The notes below the pieces were generated by a model, which was given only the letters and a program-made list of their open reading frames with translations, was not told the DNA's origin and ran no database searches. The position numbers were made by a program, and so were the translations under genes. A stretch of 64,000 bases of DNA. It comes from Patella vulgata. Lineage: Eukaryota > Mollusca > Gastropoda > Patellidae. Shown in pieces: positions 19,451 through 29,728 of this stretch (the first letter of the stretch is position 1; every line of letters begins with the position of its first letter). The stretch is taken from assembly GCF_932274485.2 (NCBI RefSeq), contig NC_065887.2:43605201-43669200 (forward strand), in the 5' to 3' direction.

Positions 19451-21000
19451 AACCCAAACGGCCCTTTGTAAATTCGCAGTATTAGGTTTTAAATAAATGG
19501 CTTAAAATCAAACAGTACACCTTACAATATAGCAGTTAGCTTAGATTATGCAATGGTTTAAACTGTTTCTGGATTTTTCGTGTTGTGTTGTTAACAATGT
19601 AAACAGGAGATAATAAGTTCAAAGTATGTGTTAAAAGCGGGGAAACATACCATGGTAAAATGGGTACTTTAAATTTGGATTCGAATGGGCGGCAAAGTTT
19701 GAACATTCTACCTCAATTAGAAAGAGAGTTATTGGGTCCCAAAAAGTGTGACGGACGGAGGCGGGGGACAATAAATGTCATAAATTAAGGGTAATGTAAT
19801 TGAATAATTAGTGGCCTGATTAAGCAAGTACACAGATCAATTACGGGAAGTAATGTACCTTATCTTAACGCACAGCAACACCGAACCAGACAGAGGAATT
19901 CCGGCATATAAGCAGATATGGTTCTAAAGAGGAAATGAGAGAAGTGTTAACGGATCACCAAAATTTACAGAACAACAATTCTGAACAGGATTTGAAATTA
20001 TAGAGTGGGTTTTTTTTTTATTGTGTTGGAATGTATAACCGAGTATTTATATTGACAGTGAATCAGTGAACTTATATTATTGTAGCATGTTTATCAGTAC
20101 GGTATAATGATATTTTAGAATTAGGACTTAAAATTTTAATGGACATATTCAGAGCTTTTAATTATTGATATTGTATTGTATTTACTGCATGTGACATAAT
20201 AAGCATTAATTAAGCAACATTGCTTATTTAACGCATTGCAAAGGGGCTTGTTGTAATACTATAAGGTTTATTTTAGCTTTAAGAAAGGTGTTCTGTTTAA
20301 TATAGAAATTCGTTACCTACATGTGTGACGAAAACTAGGGTAATGAAGTAGCTTGCATTATTCTATTACTATCTTAGACTAACTCACCGACAGTTATGTC
20401 AGTATCCATTTCTGGAAGTAGGGTACTATAGTCCTGTTATCCCGTGCACGGATTAGTACAATGAACTAGAATAGTGTTGACGTAAAGGGGTGCCTACACG
20501 AAACACTTACCCAAAAATGGTAATTGTCCCGCCCTAATAGATGACGCATTATAATATCTTGATAGGAGAGATATGGTTTGATTTACCTTCAGATATCACG
20601 ATGAGACAGTAGGGAAGACCATCATTCAGAGCTCAGGGGAACATACCCTCCTTGGCTTACGTGAACCCATCATCCTAGTGCTAACCTTATACAGAACTAG
20701 CAAGAAGTATGTGACTCTTGCCACGTTTAGGCCGTTAGGTCTGAGTTAGAAAGGATATTAAACTCAGACCGTGGATAATTTAATTACTCGAAAAGTACTA
20801 TCATAACTTTGTAGTTTGCTGTATTGTTTATTTAATTATATAAACTTAGTAACAACATAAACGGTGTTCCAGAGTCAGTTAATTGATGATAGAAATAATT
20901 GATCCCACAACGTGAAGTCGAAGAAACGCCTAGACGAAAGTGTCACAGAATAACATAAGCTGAGATGGGATCCAATTCATAATAAACCTGATATGGTGAC
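19451..21000. other. Intron stretch without recognised features
   Basis: Moderately AT-rich sequence of more even composition than its surroundings. I found no splice-bounded coding segment, tandem repeat or copy of the window's repeat families. Confidence 0.5.
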
Positions 21001-21013
21001 ACCAATGGTAGAA

Positions 21014-21144
21014 GTGGTTAAAAACAAAGTCATGGGTAACGGTAGTTGTATTCTCTGAAGAAGTAAGTTTTTACACTTACGAAACGTTAGATGCTATATA
21101 TATAAAGATGGTTTTGTGATATCCATGACTTTGTTTTTAACCAC
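21014..21144 (+). ncRNA. Hammerhead-like hairpin inside a 22-bp inverted repeat
   Basis: A perfect 22-bp inverted repeat (21014-21035 with 21123-21144) encloses CTGAAGA, a stem GTAAG...CTTAC, and GAAAC. This is the CUGANGA / stem II / GAAA order of a hammerhead ribozyme core. A diverged copy at 26727-26768 keeps the stem with a compensatory change. Stems I and III and the cleavage triplet are not clear, so activity is unproven. Penelope-like and other retroelements are known to carry small hammerheads. No reverse transcriptase is seen here. Confidence 0.4.
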
Positions 21145-21675
21145 ATGAAAATGTGGGCGTATAAAAATCTTAGTGGTCTTGTACATCATAGTTGAAAAAT
21201 ACAAATGATGTTGAGTTACAGTTGGTTACACCTCGGAAAAAAAACCCATGATAGAATTGGGGATTAAGACGCTAATATATGTACTGTTAAAACCACATTT
21301 AGTAATTAAACTTGTATTTTAAAATTGAATATTGATAACCATGGTAACTTACATGTAACTCTAGTTATGGGTATATTGTCTACTATAATACTATTAATCA
21401 GTATATAACTTCTATATACAAAGGAAGGTCTGTTTTATATCTACATATTTACACATCACCAAACATATACTACACTACAACATACCGGTACTTAACTTGA
21501 CCAACCCTACATAACCATAGACTATGTTAAATTGATTTAAATTATTTCATGTCTTTCCAATATAATTAATTTAAAGCTGGATGGGCAAGGATTATAAAGG
21601 TCAAACTGTCTTTAGTTTTATGTAGGTCCTACTTAAAATGATGGTTAGTTTGACCCAGTTACTGGAACTCTTCGC

Positions 21676-22018
21676 ATGACACATTTTGCATGGCACCGCA
21701 TGGTACGGCATAGCACGACATGGCACCACATGGTACGGCATAGCACGGCATGGCATAGCACCGCATGGTATGGCATAGCACAGCATGGCACCGCATGGTA
21801 TGGCATAGCACGGCACGGCACTGTATGGCATAGCAGGGCATGGCGCCGCATGGTATGGCATAGCACAGCATGGCATGGTACCGCATGGTATGGCATAGCA
21901 CGGCATGGCATAGCACAGCATGGTATGGCATAGCACAGCATGGCACGGCACGGCACAGCATGGTATGGCATAGCACGGCACGGCACAGCATGGTATGGCA
22001 TAGCACAGCATGGCATGT
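21676..22018. repeat. Satellite of GCATAGCACGGCATGGTAT-like 20-bp units
   Basis: About 17 units built from 5-base words (ggcat, agcac, atggt, accgc). Because the period and words avoid stops, long open frames appear on both strands. Their Met/Cys/His/Ala-only composition shows they are not genes. Confidence 0.92.
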
Positions 22019-22097
22019 GTTTCACTGGGTGTGCCTAAACCATGAGATTTCTGTTTTTCCTGAAACACTTCTGACAAACTCAGCCTACAGAAAAATA

Positions 22098-22360
22098 AGG
22101 AAGATGACAAGACGGACATGTGGAGGGAGAAATCATCAACCCTTGCTATCAATGATTACAAGACAGACATGTGGAGGGAGAAACGATAAACCCTTGCTAT
22201 CAATGATTACAAGACAGACATGTGGAGGGAGAAACGATCAACCCTTGCTATCAATGATTACAAGACAGACATGTGGAGGGAGAAACCATCAACCCTTGCT
22301 ATCAATGACTACAAGACAGACATGGAAGGGAACAACCATCAACCCTTGCTATCAATGATT
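22098..22360. repeat. 51-bp tandem repeat, 5 copies
   Basis: The unit contains 'agacagacatgtggaggg', 'agaaacgatcaaccc' and 'ttgctatcaatgattac'. The 51-bp period is divisible by three, which makes a 17-residue repeat in the forward frame, but there is no start signal, splice site or homology. Confidence 0.92.
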
Positions 22361-22394
22361 AGTGTCTAATAACTTAAAACAACCTATTGCTGTC

Positions 22395-22545
22395 CGTGCA
22401 AAATTTCTCTAATAGCACCACACTGTATAGCATTTGCCCATATCTCTCATAGCACCACATTGTATGGCATTTACCCAATTCTCTCATAGCACCACATTGT
22501 ATAGCATTTACCCATTTCTCTAATAGTACCACATTGTATGGCATT
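22395..22545. repeat. About 38-bp tandem repeat, 4 copies
   Basis: 'atagcaccacattgtatagc' and 'atttacccatttctc' repeat four times. The motif resembles the 'catagcacactgtatggcat' block of SINE-B, and a SINE-B tail with (ATTC)n follows at 22546-22600. The array probably arose by expansion inside a SINE-B copy. Confidence 0.8.
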
Positions 22546-22599
22546 TACTCATTTGGTGCAGAAAACCATGTTAAACCCCATTTCATTCATTCATTCATT

Positions 22600-23470
22600 C
22601 CCTTGGATAATCCTACTTCAAAATTCCTAGGAGTTTTATTTCATCTTCATTCAATAAATTCCATCTGATTTCAAGTAACACATGTTTAATTTATATCACA
22701 ATACAAGAAAGATTTATGTAAATATCTCAAGCAAATCTAATCTTGATATGTATATTGAATATCTAAGACTTGACAAATAAACTATAACACATACTTATGT
22801 AAAATAGTATTATAACTTGATAAGGTTGAGACAATACTTTAGTTAACTGTTCTTCTAAAGTATGTATTCTAGTTTATCTAACATGACAAATAATATACAA
22901 CAAGTACATACCTAACCCTAACCCTAACATATTATATGACAAATAATGTACAACAACTGGTACATACCTAAAGGTTTAAGACGGTAAATACATGTATAAT
23001 TAGTTCCCATCAATGGTCTGTTACACTGAATAAATACTGATAGAGATATGTACTACTATGACCTTTCTACACCCTCATGTATTTACTAACATATATACTG
23101 TCACTGTCGTCATGTCACTATCGTCATTATAATACTATATACACTGTCCTCTAATAACTGTCATATAGTGTTATTGACGTCAGTAAGTAACGACTACCGG
23201 TATATATATATATACGTACTGTAATCTTGTAATGATTTATGAAACACACTATACCGATCAATTCCATTGGAAATCAATGAATGATTTGAGAATGTTTCAT
23301 TAACAACAAAATCATTTAATTCCAGGTCAAACTAAACAGTCATCTTGCATTTCTAACACAGGATTTTTACTCAGCTTGTTTGGCCTTCAAGTTTTAAAAC
23401 TTATTTTACTTGGGTAAACCTGTAGCCTTATTTTACCAGGGTAAACTTGTTATTGATTATTGCAGGATCT
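22600..23470. other. Intron stretch without genes
   Basis: AT-rich sequence. It holds a short telomere-like run (CCTAACCCTAACCCTAAC, 22912-22929) and many 'catatactgtc'-type microrepeats, with no gene. Confidence 0.55.
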
Positions 23471-23474
23471 TATA

Positions 23475-23885
23475 TTAAAGATACATTATGTAAGATTTAG
23501 ATAAAGAGCTGACCATTCTTGCTATAATAGTTCGAAAATAGATAATGAAGGTATGACAAGACGTGTGCAATAATTTCAACCACCGCACTGGTAGTTCGAA
23601 GCTAAGTCTCGCTCCTCCATTTTTAGCTTAAATCAAAATATGGCTGAATTGTTCTAATCTATTTAATATCCCTGTCTTCATTAGTCCAGTTAAGGAGCAG
23701 AACAGTAGGACGTTAAACCCCATTTCATTTCATCTATTTAATATCGGAGAAATCTGATGCCATCGAGAGTTGATTATGGTCTGGATAAGTTACTAAATGT
23801 CTTATTAATATAAATTTAGAAAACATTTCAGGCTTAAAGAAAGACCTGCAATAGGTAGATTTAGCTCTTGCATAATTTATGTTTA
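23475..23885 (+). mobile_element. TTAA-ended MITE carrying a SINE insertion
   Basis: It starts 'ttaaagatacattatgtaag' and ends 'cataatttatgtttaa'. The interior has 'gctataatagttcgaaaatag', 'gatgccatcgagagttgatta' and 'aaagaaagacctgcaatagg' shared with 59054-59440. A SINE-B piece sits inside it at 23671-23731. Confidence 0.85.
23671..23731 (+). repeat. 5'-truncated SINE-B with 14-bp target duplication
   Basis: 'cctgtcttcattagtccag' to 'cgttaaaccccatttcatttc' is flanked on both sides by ATCTATTTAATATC (23657-23670 and 23732-23745). The duplication defines the exact insertion and shows SINE-B moved by target-primed reverse transcription after the MITE was in place. Confidence 0.92.
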
Positions 23886-23892
23886 AGTAAAA

Positions 23893-24070
23893 TAAAATGG
23901 GGTTTAATGAAGATGGGCATATACCATACAGTGTGCTATGAGAACAATTTTGCCAGAACAGCGTTCTATGACCTACTCTTATTTCAAATTCCAATGCTTA
24001 AGGGTTCACACCAATGTATACATGGGACCTCGGATTTTCATCCCATACAACAACAGACTGGAGCCCTTTA
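23893..24070 (-). repeat. SINE-B copy close to the exon 1 donor
   Basis: 'aaaatggggtttaatgaag', 'gggcatataccatacagtgtgc', 'ccaatgtatacatgggacctcgg' and 'catcccatacaacaacagactgg' are SINE-B blocks. It ends about 50 bp from the donor of the first certain exon. Confidence 0.83.
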
Positions 24071-24126
24071 ATAAATAGTTAACGAGTCCAACTGTGAGGG
24101 TTTTAAGATATTATAAATTTACTTAC

Positions 24127-24273
24127 TTGAAAGGGCTCATCTAGAGGTGATTCCGGAGGGTAGACAATAAAATGACGTAATGTAAAACCGAATCCGTTAT
24201 TTATACGTGGTATAGTTATGGTATGGGGTCCGGTCCACGTCAAAAACGGATTTATACCCAGATCCTCTTCTCT
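24127..24273 (-). CDS. ARHGAP21/23: ARHGAP21/23-like exon 1 (first certain): N-terminal PDZ
   Basis: This 49-codon exon is phase 0 at both ends, with a TTTTTGTAG acceptor and a GTAAGT donor. It reads [20 protein letters not shown], then IPRI, then [18 protein letters not shown], then PLDEPFQ. ARHGAP21 has [20 protein letters not shown] then [20 protein letters not shown] is the PDZ carboxylate-binding loop. Since it begins after an acceptor and has no ATG, at least one exon with the start codon lies further right. Confidence 0.95.
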
Positions 24274-25130
24274 CTACAAAAACAGTCAAAAAATTATAAT
24301 GAGTACAAAATACCAAAATATGAAAATAATGTACCAGTAGAGGCAGGAGTCTACACTCAATCGGGCGTGTTCCAGTTTACACACCCTATGCTGTTTAGAT
24401 GGCAAAGTCAAGCCGCCTTAATGATCGCTGCTTATTTAAACTTGTTAAAGCATCTGAAAGGAATACAATGTGTAAACTATATATGGCCATCTGAACAGGG
24501 TTTTTTTTAGACTTTTTACCAATTTTTAAACAAAAGATTTGATATTAATTAATGTGAAAGAAATTAGGGCTAAATTTTATACAAAAGATTTTAAAGGGAC
24601 TATCCCGAATTAAACAGAGTCTAAAAAATGAAAGTCTTGAGTATGTATGAAATTTAAGCGCCGAAAAATAGAGGAATGGTGTATTTACCCTGTCTCAAAA
24701 TTTCAGCTCAAAATATTGAGTCATTTGGACGTGAACGTCAAAACTGCTTATCCGGACATGTAAAGCTTTTAAGATTTCGGGCCAATTCTTTCGTTGGGTG
24801 ACCTGATAATCGATTCCCATTCCTTTAGAGGTTTATACAGTGAATGACCCATGTGCTGTACTTGATAACGAAAGGTAAATTTCACCTACACATTATTTTA
24901 AAAAAATAAAAGTCTGGTTTTATCCAGACACCGCATAATACAGTTTGGGGCACCAGTCATCACTTCCAGATTAAGACTGACGAGTTTAAGTTGTTTGAAA
25001 ACGTATCAAATATATTGAGTTAGTTACTTGGCCCTAAGAAAGAGGTTTTAAGGGATTTTAACACAAAATTAACCAGTTTTATTCTCCAAAATATTGGAAT
25101 TGGCCCTTTAAATGATAACCCAGATACTTA
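24274..25130. other. Stretch without recognised features
   Basis: Upstream of exon 1. AT-rich sequence with no family repeats, tandem arrays or splice-bounded coding segments that I can support. Confidence 0.5.
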
Positions 25131-25132
25131 CA

Positions 25133-25270
25133 AAGTGTGAATGGTAAGATGGAAGGGAAGAACAGACTATGTGTGAATATTAAGATGGAAGGGAAGAACA
25201 GACAATGTTTGAATAGTAAGATGGAAGGGAAGAACAGACAATGTTTGAATGGTAAGATGGAAGGGTGTAA
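25133..25270. repeat. 36-bp tandem repeat, 4 copies
   Basis: 'aagatggaagggaagaacag' and 'acaatgtttgaatggt' repeat four times. Confidence 0.88.
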
Positions 25271-25439
25271 CAATGTTTAACTGTCAGATTAAAGTTAAGA
25301 GGAATGTAACAGTGTTTTACAATGGTCAATATTAAACATCAAATACACAATTATGTAATACCCCCTGGTCTCTTTGTCAACAGCAATATTAACCCCGATA
25401 ACCACTGCACTATACACTCACAATAAATCAACCGTACTC

Positions 25440-25525
25440 CGACTGGGTTAATGAAGATCGGCATATGTCATACAGTGTGTTATGAGATAAATTTTGCCGG
25501 ACAGGAGCCCTGTGGCCTACTCTTA
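25440..25525 (-). repeat. SINE-B fragment
   Basis: 'ccgactgggttaatgaagat', 'ggcatatgtcatacagtgtg' and 'gccctgtggcctactctta' match the SINE-B body. It borders a repeat D copy. Confidence 0.72.
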
Positions 25526-25530
25526 TATTG

Positions 25531-25840
25531 AAGCGATTTTTCGTACAGTCAGGGGCCATAATCCAGGAAGTTACAGTTCCATATGTGAAAATATCGACAA
25601 GAACCAAGATCTTTGGATTGTAAACATAGTTGTCCACAAGCTAAACACGTTATTTTTCATACAATCAGGGGCCATAATCCATGAAGTTTCGATCTGATAC
25701 ATGCCAATATTGAAAGGAACCGAGATCTTTGGGTGATAAATGTAAATTTCAAGTTTCGTCACAATCAAAAAAAAATTGTCACCTGTAGAGTGTCCACAAA
25801 CAAATTGTGAATGGATGTCTGGACACGACGGACGGATGGA
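25531..25840. repeat. Dispersed repeat D, two units
   Basis: Starts 'ttttcgtacagtcaggggcc' and 'tttcatacaatcaggggcc', with 'aatccaggaagttac' and 'ggaaccgagatctttggg', ending 'gtccacaaacaaattgtgga' and 'ggacggatggacgg'. Confidence 0.8.
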
Positions 25841-26280
25841 CGGACTGTTTATTGGGATACACATGTAAATATAATTACCACTTTCATCCACATTAACATT
25901 TTTTATTTATTTTTACACAAAATCTAATTCCAGATCAATTACATGAATCAATACAAATTCTCGAGGTTGAAAAACAATCAGAAAATGGATCCAATACACA
26001 AACAGGCCTGAGTGTCTGATCAGTTGAGAATTTGGACGAGCGCCATAAAAGATAGCTTTTAAATATATAAATATATATCACGATGGAATGTATACTAGAC
26101 ATCTATATATATTATGTAGAGGTAGGTACAACCTCCATGAACCAAACTCTCGCTTATAATATTGCAGTTGACAAAAATTTAATGATTTTTAAATTTAAAT
26201 TTCTCTACGACACATTAGTGACATTACCCAGGTAATTCTGAGACTTAAAAGTTAATTTTGTTCTGTGTGACTAGCTTTCA
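25841..26280. other. Stretch without recognised features
   Basis: AT-rich, with no gene or repeat identified. Confidence 0.5.
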
Positions 26281-26284
26281 TGTA

Positions 26285-26460
26285 CAAGAAATGGTGTTTA
26301 ACATCCTACTGTTCTACACCGACTGGGCTAAGGAAGACGGTCACAAGCCATACAGCATGCTATGAGGAAAATTTTGCCTGACCAGCACTGCTACAGCCTT
26401 CTCTGAGGTAGTTTCTCGCTCCAACACCATGAGCGAACCTGAGACTGAGTCACGGTAGTG
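26285..26460 (-). repeat. SINE-B copy
   Basis: 'gaaatggtgtttaacatcct', 'ctgttctacaccgactgggct' and 'agcatgctatgaggaaaattt' match SINE-B. The head portion is diverged. Confidence 0.75.
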
Positions 26461-26726
26461 TTAATTTGTGCCGACCATTGTCTGTGACAGATGCTTTATT
26501 TCCACATTTCTACAGATTATCACATTCCTTCATTTCTTGTAACTTATATTACTTTAAAAACTCCTTCATTTCTTGTAACTTATATTACTTTAAAAACTAA
26601 CACAACTTTTATTTTTGATCAAATTCTTTTTAAGATTTAAATACCAGCTAACACTTTAGTTTTATATTCACAATACCAGCTTCGTCTTATGACCTTAAAC
26701 ACTGTGTAAAAATTTAAAATATTCAT

Positions 26727-26945
26727 CTCTGAGGAAGTTAGTATTTTTACTAACAAAACGTTGGATAAAACAATGTTTTTTTTTTTATATTGTATTCTAT
26801 TAATTATTGTATATCAACTTATCTGAATACCAATTGCATCATTTTGACTCAGTGAAAATTGATCCGATCAAACCGTCTGTAACTGGTTTGCGTTACCTGT
26901 TTCTATTGATTGGAAGTTTTTCACATGAATATGTGGGCGTATAAA
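26727..26945 (+). repeat. Second copy of the hammerhead-like hairpin family
   Basis: CTGAGGA, stem GTTAGT...ACTAAC and AAAACGTTGG align with the element at 21014-21170. The downstream end 'gtgggcgtataaaaat' is shared with 21152-21170. The GAAA is AAAA here, which would break a hammerhead core. Confidence 0.6.
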
Positions 26946-27382
26946 AATTAAACAATGAAAGTTGAGTTAGCAAGTAAAGCTGGTCAACTCATAAAATGTA
27001 ACAAGTGAGTTCCGTATTTTCTTTCATTTGAAGACGATGATTTAGGTCAATATTTCCTCATCGCTCTTCAACTACAAGTTGTTTGGTGTGAATTACTAGT
27101 TGACTTGAAACTCCCAAATACCTTGAGACTTACTCACTAAAGGCAGAAAACCACCTACTGTACCGTCCATACATGTATATATACTACAGGATATTCGAGG
27201 AGTTAATCAAATTTAAATACAAACTTGTCATTCATCTTGTCAGTTTTAGCTTTAGGTAAATTAAGTTGTACATGTCAAATAAATAAAATATTCAGCTTCA
27301 TTTACAAATATTCCAGACAAGTAGTTGCCAAGCAAGATACGCCCACATTTTGCAGTAGATGAACAAGCTATAGAAAAAAAAA

Positions 27383-28020
27383 AGGGTTGGTCCTATATGC
27401 ATGAGATCGAAAGGAACCCAGATCTTTGGGATATAAACATATTTTAAAGTTTCATCAAAATTATGTCCACAACCTTGGTATTACATAACCTATTACAATA
27501 TTTGCATACAGGGAGCAACCATTTTGTCAGGCAGTTTCGGTGACGAAATTTGAATTTAACCGTCATTATAGTGTATGGTAATATATTTAAACACTTTTTT
27601 AAATCGGATATCGAATATCGATAGAACAGAGATCTTTTGGATATAAACATATATTTTCAGTTTCATTCATCAAAATCAGATAAAAATTGTGTCCACCCAC
27701 AACCTTGGTATTACATACTTCTACACTACCTGTATTTGCGTACGAGGAGTGGCCATTTTTGGTCTGATTTTCAACCATCATTACTGTGATATAATAGTTT
27801 TTAAAATTGGATAAAAATTGTGACCACAAGATAGAAAAGTGATTTTTTCGTACAATCAGGGGCCATAATCCAGGCAGTTACAGTCCAATACATGCCAATA
27901 TCGAAAGGAACAAAGATCTTTGGGAGATAAACCTACATTTTAAGTTTCATCAAAATTGTGATCTCTACAGTGTCAACAAACCAATTGTGGACGGACAGAC
28001 ATCCAGACAGACAAGGGTGA
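27383..28020. repeat. Dispersed repeat D, three units
   Basis: 'gatcgaaaggaacccagatct', 'aatatcgatagaacagagatct' and 'gtacaatcaggggccataatcc' mark successive units. It ends 'ccaattgtggacggacagac'. Confidence 0.82.
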
Positions 28021-28279
28021 CAACAATCTCAAAGTATATGTTCATCTTAAATAACCAAGTCAGTATAGAAAAGTAGGAGATTAACCCATTATATTTGTAA
28101 AATATTTGTACACAAGTGTCAGTCTGTCAATCAAACATGTTTATGACTCTGTTTACACATAATTACTATTTGACATGATAATCCAATAATCCTTATTACA
28201 TGTTTACCTTCTTATCTTACCTGCTCATAATCCAGGTAAGTACATAGGTACATGTTAGTCAATGATTAGTGTGATGAGA

Positions 28280-28330
28280 CCGTTATTTTATCTTATGGTG
28301 TATATATATATATATATATATATATTAGTT
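28280..28330. repeat. (TA)n microsatellite
   Basis: A run of TATATA from about 28299 to 28325, directly before a 43-bp tandem array. Confidence 0.9.
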
Positions 28331-28339
28331 ATAATCTAA

Positions 28340-28555
28340 TACTTTTACACATAGCAAGGATCGGGATGAACAACTGGCTACATACTTTTACACATAGCAA
28401 GGATCGGGATGAACAACTGGCTACATACTATTACACATAGCAAGGATCGGGATGAACAAATGGCTACATACTTTTACACATAGCAAGAATCGGAATGAAC
28501 AACTGGCTACATACTATTACACATTGCAAAGATCAGGATGAACAAATAGCTACAT
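28340..28555. repeat. 43-bp tandem repeat, 5 copies
   Basis: 'cttttacacatagcaaggat' and 'cgggatgaacaactggctac' repeat five times. The rightmost copies are more diverged. Confidence 0.93.
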
Positions 28556-28854
28556 TGAGTTAAATATAGTGACATGATATTGAATCTGTGAACTAATATA
28601 ACTACTGTAGTTTCCATATCAAACTGTCTAGCTATGGTAGGAATACAATACAAGCCACTGAATACAGTGGTTCAGTGGATAAAATACTAGCACACAGAGG
28701 AGTGTGTGTGTGGGGGGGGGGTGTTGTTGCCCCTTGTTAGCGATGCAAGCCGAGGGACTGGCATGGAAAACTGTCTAGTCAAGCAGATAGATTAAAACCC
28801 AGCAGGATCCTGCGTATACAATTAGCAGCATGCCAAAGGGAGAGACGATAGAAA

Positions 28855-29065
28855 GAAATGGGGTTTAATGTGCACTTGACACAAACTAGGTCATTTTGGG
28901 ACTAACATATGGTTCAATAGTTTGCTTGCTTATCGGGGTCTTTAGCAGTAGGAGGACCACAGGAGAAAACACATGAGGTTGGACACGTGGGGAATCGAAA
29001 CCACACCACTTGACTCAATGACATACCTTATGATGTACTCGTTAAACCACTAGACCACCCCTGGA
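28855..29065 (-). repeat. SINE-A copy
   Basis: 'gaaatggggtttaatgtgca', 'cacaaactaggtcattttgg', 'agtaggaggaccacaggag' and 'gaatcgaaaccacaccac' with 'ccactagaccacccctgg' at the head. Confidence 0.85.
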
Positions 29066-29099
29066 ACATTTTAGATCCTGCATAGCACACAGCATGAAG

Positions 29100-29728
29100 T
29101 ACACCCATCTTTATTTCACCCTATATTATATATTATCCCACATTACCCTATATTATATATTAGCCTATATTAGCCTATATTACCCAATATTATATATTAT
29201 CCCACATTACCCTATATTATATATTAGCCAATATCACCCTATATTTTATATTACCCTATATTATATATTAGCCAATATCACCCTATATTTTATATTACCC
29301 TATATTATATATTAGCCTATATTATTCTATATTATATATTAGCCTATATTACCCGATATTATATATTAGCCTATATTATATATTAGCCTATATTACCCGA
29401 TATTATATATTAGCCTACATTAGCCTATACCCTATATTATATATTAGCTTATATTACCCGATATTATATATTAGCCATATTACCCTATACTTTATATTAG
29501 CCTATATTATATATTACCCTATATTATATATATTACCCTATATTATATACATTACCCTATATTATATATTAGCCTATATTACCCGATATTATATATTAGC
29601 CTATATTACCCTATATTATATATTAGCCTATATTATCCTATATTATATATTAGCCTATGGCCTATATTATATATTAGCCTATATTACCCGATATTATATA
29701 TTAGCCATATTACCCTATATTATATATA
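29100..29728. repeat. TATATTACCC / TATATTAGCC satellite, left part
   Basis: Irregular tandem array of 'tatattatatattaccc' and 'tatattatatattagcc' words of 10-17 bp. It resumes at 31258 after the Tc1 copy, so one array was split by the insertion. Confidence 0.95.

Noticed and set aside
21601-22358. Several long open frames on both strands rich in Met, Cys, Ala, His or Trp
   Set aside because: They are read-through of a 20-bp and a 51-bp satellite; composition follows the repeat and all frames are open at once.
22912-22929. Telomere-like CCTAACCCTAACCCTAAC
   Set aside because: Fewer than four repeats; could arise by chance or as a small interstitial insertion. Not a telomere.
28340-28555. Regularly spaced direct repeats resembling a CRISPR layout
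   Set aside because: Units are contiguous, without unique spacers, in an animal genome. It is a minisatellite.
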